From Adiantum capillus-veneris (lineage: Eukaryota; Streptophyta; Polypodiopsida; Polypodiales; Pteridaceae), in the NCBI GenBank assembly GCA_014529385.2, contig CM043954.1, positions 95,377,247 to 95,441,246 on the forward strand: a DNA stretch of 64,000 nucleotides, written 5' to 3'. Numbering within the stretch: the first letter of the stretch is position 1; each line of letters begins with the position of its first letter. The translations under genes and the position numbers were made by a program. The notes below the pieces were generated by a model that did not search any database, was not told the origin of the DNA, and saw only the letters and a list, made by a program, of their open reading frames with translations. Below, in pieces: positions 11,770 to 25,907 of this stretch.

Positions 11770-12104
11770 AAGTGAGAGAGTAAACAATTACACAAACAGC
11801 TCCAATTTATTTTAAAATAGAGTATGGTAATTACAATTTGGAGCTTTAGCACAACTTAGCTCAAAATAGGATGAAGATCGACACATCAAAGGAATGGTAA
11901 TAGTCTAGTAAGGGTAGAATGACAGGATGAGGAGAGCGCAAGATTTCCCCAAGTCTCTCGGCTCCAAACAACAGGGCTATTCTTTGCTGATAAAAGATTT
12001 TTCTATCAATACAAATATTCACACGGATATGACGCACAAAATGGAAAGGAAACATGCGGGGATCATCATTCTCATTATTGGCATCCATACTTACACACAA
12101 GAGC

Positions 12105-13073
12105 CTAGCTTAGTTGCACCACCTTGGGACCAATGAGCCTGATCAGCCACAGAAGGTCAGCACCTCGGATCACTTTGACTCTTCCTGATGCATCTGTGAA
12201 GACGTAAGGCATGATGGAAACACTTTGTACAATGCTAAGCCTTTTAGCAAGCAACAATTGGATGCTATTACCATAATCAGCATGACGAATGAAAGTGACA
12301 CCATTAATGTGCAGCACATCATCAACTAAGATAGTTTCCTTAGATTGAGATAACTTCTTGAAAATTAGCAGCAAAGGTAGGGCAGGGAGGCTTTTCACCC
12401 GGTCTCCAAAGCACTTTGGACAATATCCAAAGTGATCTTCAAACGGACAGGAGGTTGGCTTGGGATTGGTGGTGTCTGGATTCACAAAGTGCACTGGGAG
12501 CACTCACAGACGGGTGGCAATCTTGTAGGCAAGCCTTCGCCTCTTTGCTTCAGGAGGATTTAGGGGTGAGAGTCGTGGTTTCAAGTTGGAGGTTGAAGTT
12601 GGTTGCTCACTAGCCTTTTTCTTGCCTGTAGTGGTCATGTAATCCCTTATTAATGAGATTAAGCCAAATGTTACCTTATGCTTGAGCACGCGCTGCGGCC
12701 TTGGGCCACTTAGGTGTAGAGGTGATCTTCCTCCTCTTAGTCGGCTCCTCAGGAAAGAGAGGTCTGGTGATGCTTTCTCTTCCCTTAATGTGTGTCACAG
12801 TACCTTCGTGTATGTTGATGTAGAATATTTCAAGCTTGTGTGCGTTGGAGGTTTCTGGAGCACTCATAGGTTGAGAGGAGAGGTATATCAAGCTCTTCTT
12901 CTTACTCTCCTGCGTTGGCAACGATCACAAACAAGGCATGTAGAAGAACTTACTTCTTGAATTTCAATGACACTGCAACCTGGTAACAAGACCTCGATGA
13001 AAGCTTTTAAGGCCTCTAAAGCCTCCTCCTCTTCTGTTCTCCAATTTGCAAACTCCTCACGCCATTCGTCCAT
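12105..13073 (-). pseudogene. ORF1 upstream of gag in the Tat element, broken
   Basis: On the minus strand, about 50 bases after the PBS, an ATG (13,071-13,073, MDEWREEFANW) opens a frame of about 300 residues. It is preserved in pieces: 13,073-12,9xx, then another frame to about 12,690, then back to the first frame, with a TGA at 12,504-12,506, ending at 12,105. Visible traits are an acidic Glu-rich N terminus, a Cys pair (CLVCDRC), a basic patch (KKKASEQ, AKRRRLAYK) and a hydrophobic C-terminal third. I do not recognise the family. Ogre-type Tat elements carry an ORF of unknown function in the same place, so this is probably its equivalent. Confidence 0.6.
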
Positions 13074-13124
13074 GTTGTAGATTGCACATCTTCATTGCTT
13101 GTGGACTGAAGGTCTGTGTAGCCC

Positions 13125-13142
13125 TCCTCCGTGGGGGCACCA
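13125..13142 (-). other. primer-binding site of the Tat element
   Basis: Three bases (TTT) after the 5' LTR end, the minus strand reads TGGTGCCCCCACGGAGGA. It begins with TGG, complementary to a tRNA CCA end. I cannot name the tRNA with confidence. Confidence 0.65.
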
Positions 13143-13145
13143 AAA

Positions 13146-14677
13146 TGATAGCGGGAAAAAAGAGCAGTGAAATCGGGTGGCCTCTGTACTCGTGCACACT
13201 CCACAAACCACGCCTCATGCAAACAAGCAAAGAACAAAACAAAGGGGGCACCACCCTAAATTAAGAGGTTTAGGGACCTCACACATAGTGCACATAGGCA
13301 AGTGAGACTTCTGGCATTATGATGGCATCAAAACATATGGCAAAACACATAGAAACGAAGCTTAGGGACCTTATGTAGCATATATATACACAAGACATCA
13401 GCTTAACAATACAACGGCATCTGATCATACATAACAAGGATATAGAGAAGCAAGCCAAGGATGGCATAACCCCTTGTCAAAAACAATCAACCCAGCAAGT
13501 AGGTATGATCCTACTAGCAACACATCAATACCTTAGAGAATGATGGCGAGGATGGTGGCCATGGAGCATGAGAGAAGACTCCTTATTTAGGTTTTAGGGC
13601 TAGTAATGTAGCATACTAGAGGGAGAGAGAGAGAGGGAGAGAGAGTAGAGCTCCATCCATAGCTCCTCGTTGTGAGCAATGTCGTCATAGCTTCGTTGCT
13701 TGGTGAAGTGGGTGAAGTGTTGGTTTTGAGTGAGAGAAGGCCTCCTTATATAGGTTTCTGAGAGGGTTTAGGATTAGGGATAAACATGCTTAAATCCGCT
13801 GATTTGGGTTACTTTTTGCTTGAGGTGGTCAACAGATTGAGGTCACCTGATATGTCACCATCAAGATATTCTCTAGAGTGATGTGAGAGGGGAGGGTAAA
13901 TGCTGATTTTTCTGATTGTGACACATGGGGATAAGGCTTTGACCAGCATTTAAGAGCAGGTAAGGTGGCTGTTGAAACTGGAGGTTCTGCACATGTCAAG
14001 GGGGGACCTGTGGGGGGGAGGTGGTCGCTAGTTCCTCCTGAATATCAAATTCTCAAAAAATCCTCAACCATGGCTTCTTTTGACATGTGTTCTTTGAAAA
14101 AATCAGCATGTCTCTTTTCAACTCAAAAGTCTTTATCCCTGTTGACTCACCTTTACCATAAGATTTTCCCCTTTTCTCCTCCTGTAACTGCATTGTTGAT
14201 GCCCAATCACTGCTTCTAGTAACAGTGAACTGTTACCTACCAAATACTTATGGTGCAGTAAAAAATATTTACCATGGGTAAAAAAAATTACTGTAGGTAA
14301 AAAGTGATTTGTATTTACCATGTAGGTGAAAAATATTGACTGTAGGTAAAAAATATTTACTGTGGTAAAAAATATTTACTGTCGGTAAAAAAGTGAAAAC
14401 GGAGTATGCTGTGCTGTGAGTCCACACGAACATCCTCGTGTAAATTTCACTAGAAATTTACACCTAAAATGGGCTATTCTGTAAGATATAGGTTGTAGGC
14501 ATTCATAAGAGCTCGTTCCCACATATCTTCTGTCCATGGCACTTTTTACTCTTTGGTGCTTGTGAAGTAGATTTTTCTTCTCTTTCGAGATCCCTTGGAC
14601 TAGAGTATCCTCATCTCCCCAACAACTGACTGTGCCTTTATTGCATCTTCAGAAGGGGTCCTAAAAACCATGCATCA
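13146..14677 (-). repeat. 5' LTR of the Tat element
   Basis: Direct copy of 4729-6261. On the minus strand it should drive transcription from a TATA-like box TATATAAGG near 13,744-13,752. The tandem repeat of GGTAAAAAATATTTACTGTA type recurs at about 14,240-14,392. The first bases outside, CAAC at 14,678-14,681, repeat the bases before the left LTR. Confidence 0.93.
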
Positions 14678-14693
14678 CAACGATGGGACCCCC

Positions 14694-18132
<3,439 letters not shown>

Positions 18133-18147
18133 AACTCTCTCTCTCTC

Positions 18148-18225
<78 letters not shown>

Positions 18226-19662
18226 ACACACACACACACACACACGATGGGAGCTTGTCTTCGGATTATCAAGGGGGTGTGCAAGGAATCTAACCAGAGG
18301 AGGCCAAAGGTTGAGTTGAGTCTGGTGAAGAGAGGTTTCAAGCATGGAGGAGGGAGGGATCCAACCACACCAGGAAGGGAGGAGCTTAAGAGAGGAGGGA
18401 TCCAACCACATCATGAAGGGAGGAGCTTGAGAGACGAGGGAGCAACCATGGAGAAGAGGGAGTAGCTTGGGAGAGGATGCAACCAACATAGCCATGGTGA
18501 GGAGGGGGTTCTTGGGAAAGAAGGCAAAAGCGAGCAAGTAGCCATTGCCACAAATGCATGAAGATTCAAATTTTTAAAATGGGTTTCATCTTTGACCCAC
18601 TTAACCCATTAATTGTTTAATAAGTCCACTGTGGACTGCTACGTTAGCACTCGCAGCCTTGCCGCATGGCTTTCCTTCAATTGGTAACTTGCATGGGTTT
18701 ATGTTTGGCAATGGGAAACCCGGCATCTAATTTGAAAAATCCTCCCTCCACGTGGACGGTTGTGATCGTGTCGCTCTTCACACACAACTTGTGTACCATA
18801 GATTCCATTAAAAAGACTTCTTGCTATCAAATGGTAGATAGTCCTGAGGGTAGCCGCTTGCGATGCTTTTAATAGCAACAAGAAAATCTTTTTTTTAACA
18901 CTACATGGAAAGATCTCCCGTATGATGTGGCAATCAAAACTCTAGCAGCACAAAATTGTCACAATTGGTGCCAAAACCCTTTTCCATGGCATCCTTAGGC
19001 TCTCGTGTTTCAATAGCATATAGAAACAAGCAAATCTAAAATCCGAGGGTAAAATTGCTTAGATTGGCCCAAACCATGTCCTGATTGAGCAAAATAGCAA
19101 ACAACTCAATTTGCAGGGGGTGGGCCCATGGTAATTGAGGATGTCATGATTGGCTACAGCGACGATCAGAGACAACTGTGCAAGCTGACGTAGTGTTGGG
19201 TTTGGATGTAGGTCTCCATCCTCAAGGCTGTGTATGCTCATGATCCCCTTCCCCTTCTCTACTTCCCTTACTTGCACTCCGCATCCCGCAACCTACAAGT
19301 GGCATCAAAGAATAAGGCACCCAAACCCGAGCCAGAGCTACCCGACATGTGCAGCAACTCCATTGGAGATGGAATCTAGGAGCGTTTGAAGCTCTTCAAG
19401 GAAGTCGGGCAAAGCAAGCAAAGGGCACAATTGTGTTACCATATACATGTGGTAGTGATGTGTGTGAACACACTTAGGACCATCGGGGCATTTTTTCCCT
19501 CTCTAGGAGGTTTTTTCCTCTGTGCATTGTATATACGCCCATTCATTCTAGGGCTATCAATCTTTCCATTGCACACTGAGTAAAACACTCTCTATTGTGT
19601 GCCTTGAGCTTCCTTCGTCTTCTCCAAGCTGTGTGTGTTTTCCTGCAACCCTAATTCCAACA
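18133..19662 (+). repeat. array unit 3, probable functional-position LTR
   Basis: Opens with (CT)n(CA)n at 18,133-18,245. It has a TATA-like TGTATATACG near 19,528 and ends in CCAACA at 19,657-19,662. It is followed after two bases by TGGTATCAAAGC, so this unit occupies the 5'-LTR position of the Copia remnant. It has its own 60-bp internal duplication (GGAGGGATCCAACCACA near 18,350 and 18,400). Confidence 0.8.
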
Positions 19663-19664
19663 AT

Positions 19665-19676
19665 TGGTATCAAAGC
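19665..19676 (+). other. initiator-Met-type primer-binding site
   Basis: TGGTATCAAAGC follows the LTR end by two bases. It differs by one base from the common Copia PBS TGGTATCAGAGC, which pairs with initiator methionine tRNA. Confidence 0.8.
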
Positions 19677-19982
19677 ACGTTGCATCCTCTTGGGCTTAGT
19701 CGCAAGAAGCTCCAGTACATACCTGCTCACTTTCTCCAATTTCAGCAAGCTTTGGCAAGCGGCTACTCAGATTTTTGATTTGGGCTCACTTCGGCCTTCG
19801 TTTCCACTACAGGCTATTGCACAAAGTGCTTTGTCATTTTGTGCATAATTTTTTTCAATATTGTTTTTTGCAAAACAGGTCCCTTACAACTAGTCTTCTA
19901 CGGTTTGTGCTATATAGCTAGTGTTGTTTCTGCTTTGTTTCTCCTGTTTTCGAGCAGTTTTCACATTAAGTGCAGCATTTAC

Positions 19983-20475
19983 ATGGTTGACAACAACACA
20001 GATGTGTTCAAGATGTTTGTCGTTGAGGACAGATTGGATGGGGACAATTATCTTATGTGGGCTTACATGATGCAACATGTTCTTGTGTCAAAGGGCGTCT
20101 GGAATATTGTGTAGGGCGTTGATGTACGTCCTTGTTTTGAGGATATAGGCAATGTTGAGGATTTTGCAGGTCTTGCTGCAAGGATTGTTGATGTTAGAGG
20201 TGTTTTGCCTACGGTAGAACAAGCTCGTTGGTATGTAAAGGATGTGCAAGCTCATGCACTGATTGCATTGTCTGTTAAGCGCACCAGTACTTCTCACAGT
20301 CATTCAGCTAAATTTGCAAAATAGGCTTGGGATATTCTGGCTGGTCTTTATGCAAGCCGCAATGAGGCAAAAATTGCATTGCTACATAAAGAGCTGGAGT
20401 CAAATATTATGCATGGGGAAGATGATATGGACACTTTCCTTGCTAGAGTCAAGGATATAGCGACCTCTACGCCAG
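19983..20475 (+). pseudogene. Copia gag fragment (UBN2/DUF4219 type)
   Basis: Starting at ATG 19,983 the frame reads MVDNNTDVFK, then LDGDNYLMWAYMM, the opening motif of plant Copia gag proteins. The same frame, past a TAG near 20,112 and another near 20,322, continues as AWDILAGLYASRNEAK and DDMDTFLARVKDIAT, typical of the UBN2 gag region. After about 20,475 the similarity stops in unrelated LTR-like DNA, so zinc knuckle, protease, integrase and RT are missing. It is about 300 bp downstream of the PBS, where gag belongs. A dead, 3'-truncated gag. Confidence 0.85.
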
Positions 20476-20582
20476 GACCGTGCATGCCGAACTTGTCACG
20501 GGGAGTGAACAATGGGCACCACCTAGCTTTGAGCAGCTAGGAAGCAGACAACAACGGTGAAAAATAACACTAATCACAGTAC

Positions 20583-20640
<58 letters not shown>

Positions 20641-21472
20641 GAGACGGAGACATAGACGCATATGATGAAAACCCCTCGGGATGTGAGGTCAAACTTGATG
20701 CAAGGTGGTATTTACAGAAACCTTCATTTCGATTAGGTGGAGACCGTGGTGATATATATATATATATAGAGAGAGAGAGAGCCTATAGTAGTGTGTTCTC
20801 TATGGAAAATTCACGTGCACGGAGATCCCACTCCTATGAGTAGAGACCCTTGGAGTCAGACTGTGTGCATGGCTTCCCTCTCTCAAGTGTTGACTCCCCT
20901 GATAGTGACCTCTCAGTGCTCTTTTATAGGTGCAGGCTTGCTTAGTTTAGGATAATATGATTAGGCTTGGGCCCTAATTAGGAGAGACAAAGCAAGGAGA
21001 CGGGTCCTAGATGGTTGACCCCTGCTTTGTTTTAGGAGAATTTTAAAATGATATCTCCTAGGTGGGCCTTTGTGACCATCACCTAGAGAGAGGTGGCAAT
21101 ATACAAATGTTTTTTTACAAGGTTTTGGCTTGAAAAAGGAAAATGGATTACCCTACGGATGTTTACTGCAGAGTGCGTCATGGACGAGATGCCGCTGATT
21201 TACAGGCTTTACTAATGCGTCGATATAGCGTGCTCGTCAACCTCGGTGCCGGTTCGGGCATGCCTTCAGCGTCTTTCTTTGAGTTGTGGTCGCCATCGCG
21301 TTATCTTGGTCGTTCTTCTTTGTTGCTTTGGGCGTCAATATCGAGCTTCTTCTTTTTTCGTTCTTGTGCGAGAGAGTAGGGTTGTGTGGGAGAGTGTGTG
21401 TGTGTATGTGTAAGTGCATATATGTGTGTAGGTAAGTGTGTGTGTGTGTGTGCATACGTGAGTGTGTGTGTG

Positions 21473-21474
<2 letters not shown>
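20476..21474 (-). repeat. LTR-like fragment with microsatellites
   Basis: This 1-kb segment has no convincing gene. It contains GGGCACCACCTAG near 20,515 (also at 2,360), a (CA)n run at 20,586-20,638, a TATATATA/GAGAGA run at 20,750-20,781 and a minus-strand TATA-like CCTATAAAAG at 20,921-20,930. It resembles the right LTR-like arm at 2225-3290 in order of parts, so I read it as a related LTR piece on minus, truncating the Copia gag. The moderately GC-rich part 21,140-21,370 has a 78-residue frame that I do not recognise. Confidence 0.4.

Positions 21475-21567
<93 letters not shown>
21475..21567. repeat. (GA)n microsatellite
   Basis: About 93 bp of GA, preceded by interrupted (GT)n at 21,390-21,470 and followed by another (GT)n near 21,649-21,700 that borders the first 4-kb tandem unit. 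Confidence 0.96.
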
Positions 21568-21571
<4 letters not shown>

Positions 21572-21701
21572 TCCTGCTGGCTAGTCTGTCGACAGAGGAA
21601 CGAGCGAGAGAGAGAGTATGGCGAGAGTGAGAGATGGAGAGAGGGCAAGTGTGTGTGTGTGTGTGTGCACATGCGTGTACGCCATTCGTGTGTGTGTGTG
21701 T

Positions 21702-22558
21702 GGCCCACACCCAACCTTGAGGAGAGGAACCACATGGCGGGAGGTAGGGCCCACCATGTGAAACCCTACCCCCAACCAAATATGAACAATTTAGCAACAA
21801 AGATATCCAAATAATCAGTATGAAGTGTCCAAGGGTTACTTATCATATGGAAAGAGGTTTGGAATGAGTAATGTTCCAAGTGGTATGCTTTATATGTAAA
21901 AGGGTTTCCATTTGGAGAGTGTTGTCTGTAAGGCTAATATAGCAATACCCAAACATATTGAAGGAGTATTATAATCAAGTGTGTCAAATCCAGTAGTGAG
22001 TAATAGAAGATCTCTTATCGTTTCTCTCCAGGGAGAATTAATCTGTGTTCGACAAATTAGATCAGATCTTTTGTGCATGAGCATCACCCAATATCCTGTA
22101 AAAGCATAGCATATTATGTTAATGTTGTCAAAAGTTCATACTCATAACCACAAATTTTAAAAGGTCTTATCAACTTGAACAGATGAGGAACAGAAGGATC
22201 CCCGACCCATCCCTTTGGATTGGGTAGGCCAAGTTTAGATAGATAGTCTGGTCCATTAGAAGGTGTTATCTCATCCGAAGGAAAGATAGAAAGAGGTTTG
22301 TGTATGACAATAGGGCTAAATTATATATGCATCAATTCCTAAAACAGCCATCTGATTAATTAATTAGATACATTGTCTGCTACATAGTCAAAGAGCATCT
22401 GCTAGTGTAACGTAATACACCTATATGATATATGTACTTGACCAGATTAGGAGCCGTGGCCCCAAGCCATCCCTTTGGATTAGGTGGGTCAAGTCAAAAA
22501 ATTATAGAAGATCTAGGCCCATTGTATGGTCCTAACGTGACCAAAGGCTAGCTAGAAA

Positions 22559-22630
<72 letters not shown>

Positions 22631-24950
22631 TAAGAATAAATAATCTAACAATAGTTTTCTTTCACAAACTATTGAACCATACAATGGGACTAGAGACCAA
22701 TCAATGTGTAAATAACCACATATTATGTATACTTTAGATACCAATTAGATAAAGTTAAGATTATATTGACATTTACATCTGATACTAGCAATTAGTGTAT
22801 TACATCTTATAATCAAAGAATTATATACAAGGGTTATCTATCACTAATAAAACTTCTCGAACAGTGGACGATCTTCTGTTACTGCTGCAGTTTTTGTTGT
22901 AATCCCAAGGAAAGAATCTCTTACCTACCACCATCCAAAAAAATACAAATCCATCATTATTGGCATTAACTGGGAAGACAGGTGTCAACAACCCCTCCCC
23001 CTTGTTATCGGTGTCAAAAGTTACGACAAAAACTAACATCATAGTACAGATTAAGTATTATGCTTTGAATTTTGAGTCACTATAATGTTTGTATTCCCAA
23101 AAAAATTCAGCATCTCCTTTGTAATTTGGAGCAATTTTCAAAAAGTCCAGTCTAGTGCCATCTCATCCGAGACCCTCACATGAGGATTAAGGCTCTTTAA
23201 AAAAAAATTATAATGATATCAAAGTGAGATATTGACTCTTATTTCAAGAGCTTTGTATACATTTGCCAAAAAAAATAGGAGCAAAAGGTAGCTCATGGTT
23301 TTGTACTCACTAGTGTATACTTACCTCGATTGAGGTTGTAAATCTCTTGTGTCAGCCATATGAAACAATGTGAAGAAGTTAGCAATGGAGGTCTACTTGA
23401 TTTTTTAATCTTCATCCTAGAAATTTCCTCTTCAAAAAGCCTTTAAATTTCAATTCCCAAAAGAAAGTGCTATTTGCAGCTCAAAACCCATAAAGCCTTG
23501 ATCGGCAAGAATGTAAACTTCTATGTCAAAGAAAGAGATGAGGTATTTGGCTTTAAAAACTAAGAAAATTTCAGCTATAATATTCCAAGGTGCCATTACC
23601 AGCTTAGAGGGAGTACAACATCAAAATTAGGAATACCATCAGCAGTCAAAGCCAAGTATCAGTCAAAGAAAAATAACCTCTTTGTCATGCAATGGGTCGT
23701 CGAATCACAAATTTTGTCTTTTTTTATTGTGTATGTCTCTCAAAATTCCAAAACCAATTAAGCATCATTTTGTTTGTATTCCAACAGCTAACCAAAAAAT
23801 ACCATAGGCTGCAATCTCTTGCGAGACCCTCTTAGGAGGTTGACGGCATCAAAACCGGAATAGCATCCAGTACCTCATTTACATTCCAATCATGTTCTCA
23901 CAACAGATGCTCACACAAGGTCGAAGGCATGCAGAATTTATGGTCAGATCATCAATCCGTATCATCAAAACAAGCATGTAATTGTTTTAAAAGAATCCAA
24001 ATAAGACAGTAGAAATCCTGCTCACAAATGTTCATTCACAAAAGTATTACCACAGTTTGCAGCATATGCAATTATCAGTGCAAGAGAATCCCAAACGTAG
24101 TCTACCAGAGTCAAATTTATACGTTGATGTTCGAGTCACTTTTTTCAGTCCGCATGTAATAAAAGCAATGTTTAGGCTCATCCCAAAGCCCAAACAATGT
24201 TTATTCTCAGCACAAAGCAAAACTCCACAGGAAATAGCTATCATTACAATCCAGAGTATTTTTATCCATATATTAAAGTCACGGGGTATTCACTTAGGGT
24301 TATCGTATGATATCACGTGAGTGTACAATTAGGGGTTTTCTAAGGCCAAATGGATAGATTTTACATAGGAGGGTCTCATATGTAGGGGTTAAAAAGGTAA
24401 TTTTATTGTACGTAGGTGGCATCCCCCTATTACTACTAGTGAATCCCCAGTGATTAAAGTACGATTAAAAAGGCCAGATATATTTGCAATAGAATTCCAG
24501 GGATGGAAAGATCTCAATACCATCATATACTGATAAGGTAGAATATTAAAGGAGACGCATTCTTTAGAAAAAAATAGAAATTATCAAATTATTGAGTAGG
24601 TGCATAGACACCTACCATATGGTGATCCATCTTTGATCATAGATTATCGACCTGGTGCAGAGATGAATATTTTTATTCTTCTGAGTGTTGGAAGAGGGCA
24701 AGACAAAGAAGTGAACCCAATGCAAAGATGCCAAAATTTGTCATCCGAATGGGGTCAATCATGCTCGTAGAGACGCATCCTTGTGATACACCAAGAGAAA
24801 AATGTATACTCAAGAGTAGTGCAAGACCTGTAATTGAGAAGTTCCAGAATGTCCACATGTGTGTGATTAAGGAGTGATCAGAGTACGCATGTGTGTGTGT
24901 AGAGTGCTCGTATCCTGCTACCAAACCCTTGTAGAAGGTCCTCTATTAGC

Positions 24951-25038
<88 letters not shown>

Positions 25039-25860
25039 GAACGATACTCATGCATCAGTGTTGAGCCGGTTAGGGCGAGTGGAGATCTCAGTATTTGAAT
25101 CCCCTTCGATCGGGTAAGCAAAGATAGAGTGAAATGCATCCACATCATATGCGCTATGCAAGACACATTTATGCATATGTAACAAGATAGGGTATCCACC
25201 GAAACTCAGCACCTAATCCGCATGTGCAAGTGATGCAGGCATCCACATGTCCTTAATCAAAGGTGGGTTATGCATATGTAACAAGATAGGGTATCCACCT
25301 GTTCACAGCTCTAGCTAAGCCAAAAGATACACCATCAAATAGCAAGAGTTGCATAGGGGAATATGTAAAGCATCATAGTAAAACAAGCTATTGTCGATAG
25401 TGCATGTGTGTGGGAAAAAGAAGGGGCTCAAAAACAGTTCAAAGACAGATAATGCCCACTAATTAAGTAAAATATAGTTATTATTCTCTTTATTGATTGT
25501 GCATGTGTGTGGGGAGAGAGAAGGGGCTCGAAAGCAATTCAAACACAGATAGTGCCTATTAATATCCATTGAGACCTATAAGATGAGGGACTATATCAAG
25601 ATATGAGCTATGAACCTTGCTCAACTCAAGATATGAAACATAATTTGATGTATCCTTTAGTGGGACAAGCATCAGAGGTTGCAAAGTTGTCGACAAATTA
25701 GAGTACCGGATCAAACAACATGGCATAGAATTCTTGGGGAAGGGAGGCAGAATTGCATAGATAAATGTGTCCTTGAATGGGACAAGAATCATAGGAAGTG
25801 TCTGTCATAGAGGCTTAGCTATAGTTGGTTAAGGGCAAGTAGAGTGATTGTCCAGTCTAT

Positions 25861-25903
<43 letters not shown>

Positions 25904-25907
25904 GTGT
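21702..25907. repeat. 4-kb tandem macrorepeat, copy 1
   Basis: This copy is 4206 bp long, from GGCCCACAC after a (GT)n run to the next such boundary. It is closely similar over its whole length to 25,908-29,932. There is no credible ORF. Internal traits shared by the copies: two related blocks with CATCCCTTTGGATT and GTCAAGT/GCCAAGT (near 22,210 and 22,470), (GT)n at 22,561-22,626 and 24,954-25,037, two GTAACAAGATAGGGTATCC blocks (25,180 and 25,277), and two GTGCATGTGTGTGGG blocks (25,400 and 25,498). A MITE of 173 bp is inserted at 24,280. Confidence 0.9.
24280..24452. mobile_element. hAT-like MITE, 173 bp
   Basis: The ends read CACGGGGTATTCACT on the left and, inverted, CACTGGGGATTCACT on the right (13 of 15 matching). 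An exact 8-bp duplication ATTAAAGT flanks it (24,272-24,279 and 24,453-24,460). The two other macrorepeat copies hold a single ATTAAAGT and no insert (28,473-28,480 and 32,040-32,047), which proves the insertion. An 8-bp duplication suggests the hAT superfamily. There is no coding capacity, so an outside transposase would be needed. Confidence 0.9.

Larger units (their letters stand above)
4729..14677 (-). mobile_element. full-length Ty3/gypsy retrotransposon, Tat type
   Basis: This 9.95-kb element has two direct LTRs of 1533 and 1532 bp. Both begin TGATAGCGGG and end CATGCATCA on the plus strand, and both are flanked by CAAC (4725-4728 and 14,678-14,681). The coding direction is minus, so the right LTR is the 5' one. 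In order on the minus strand: LTR, PBS, broken leader ORF, gag-protease, RT, Ty3-type RNase H, a second RNase H, integrase, polypurine tract, LTR. A second (archaeal-type) RNase H after the first is a hallmark of the plant Tat lineage, and an ORF before gag is known from its Ogre members. By eye the LTRs differ by about 30 substitutions, roughly 2%, so the insertion is fairly recent. A stop and frameshifts make it unlikely to be autonomous now. Confidence 0.93.

Noticed and set aside
21143-21379. A 78-residue frame in moderately GC-rich DNA
   Set aside because: No motif, no neighbours supporting a gene and a microsatellite directly after it; left as part of an LTR-like fragment.
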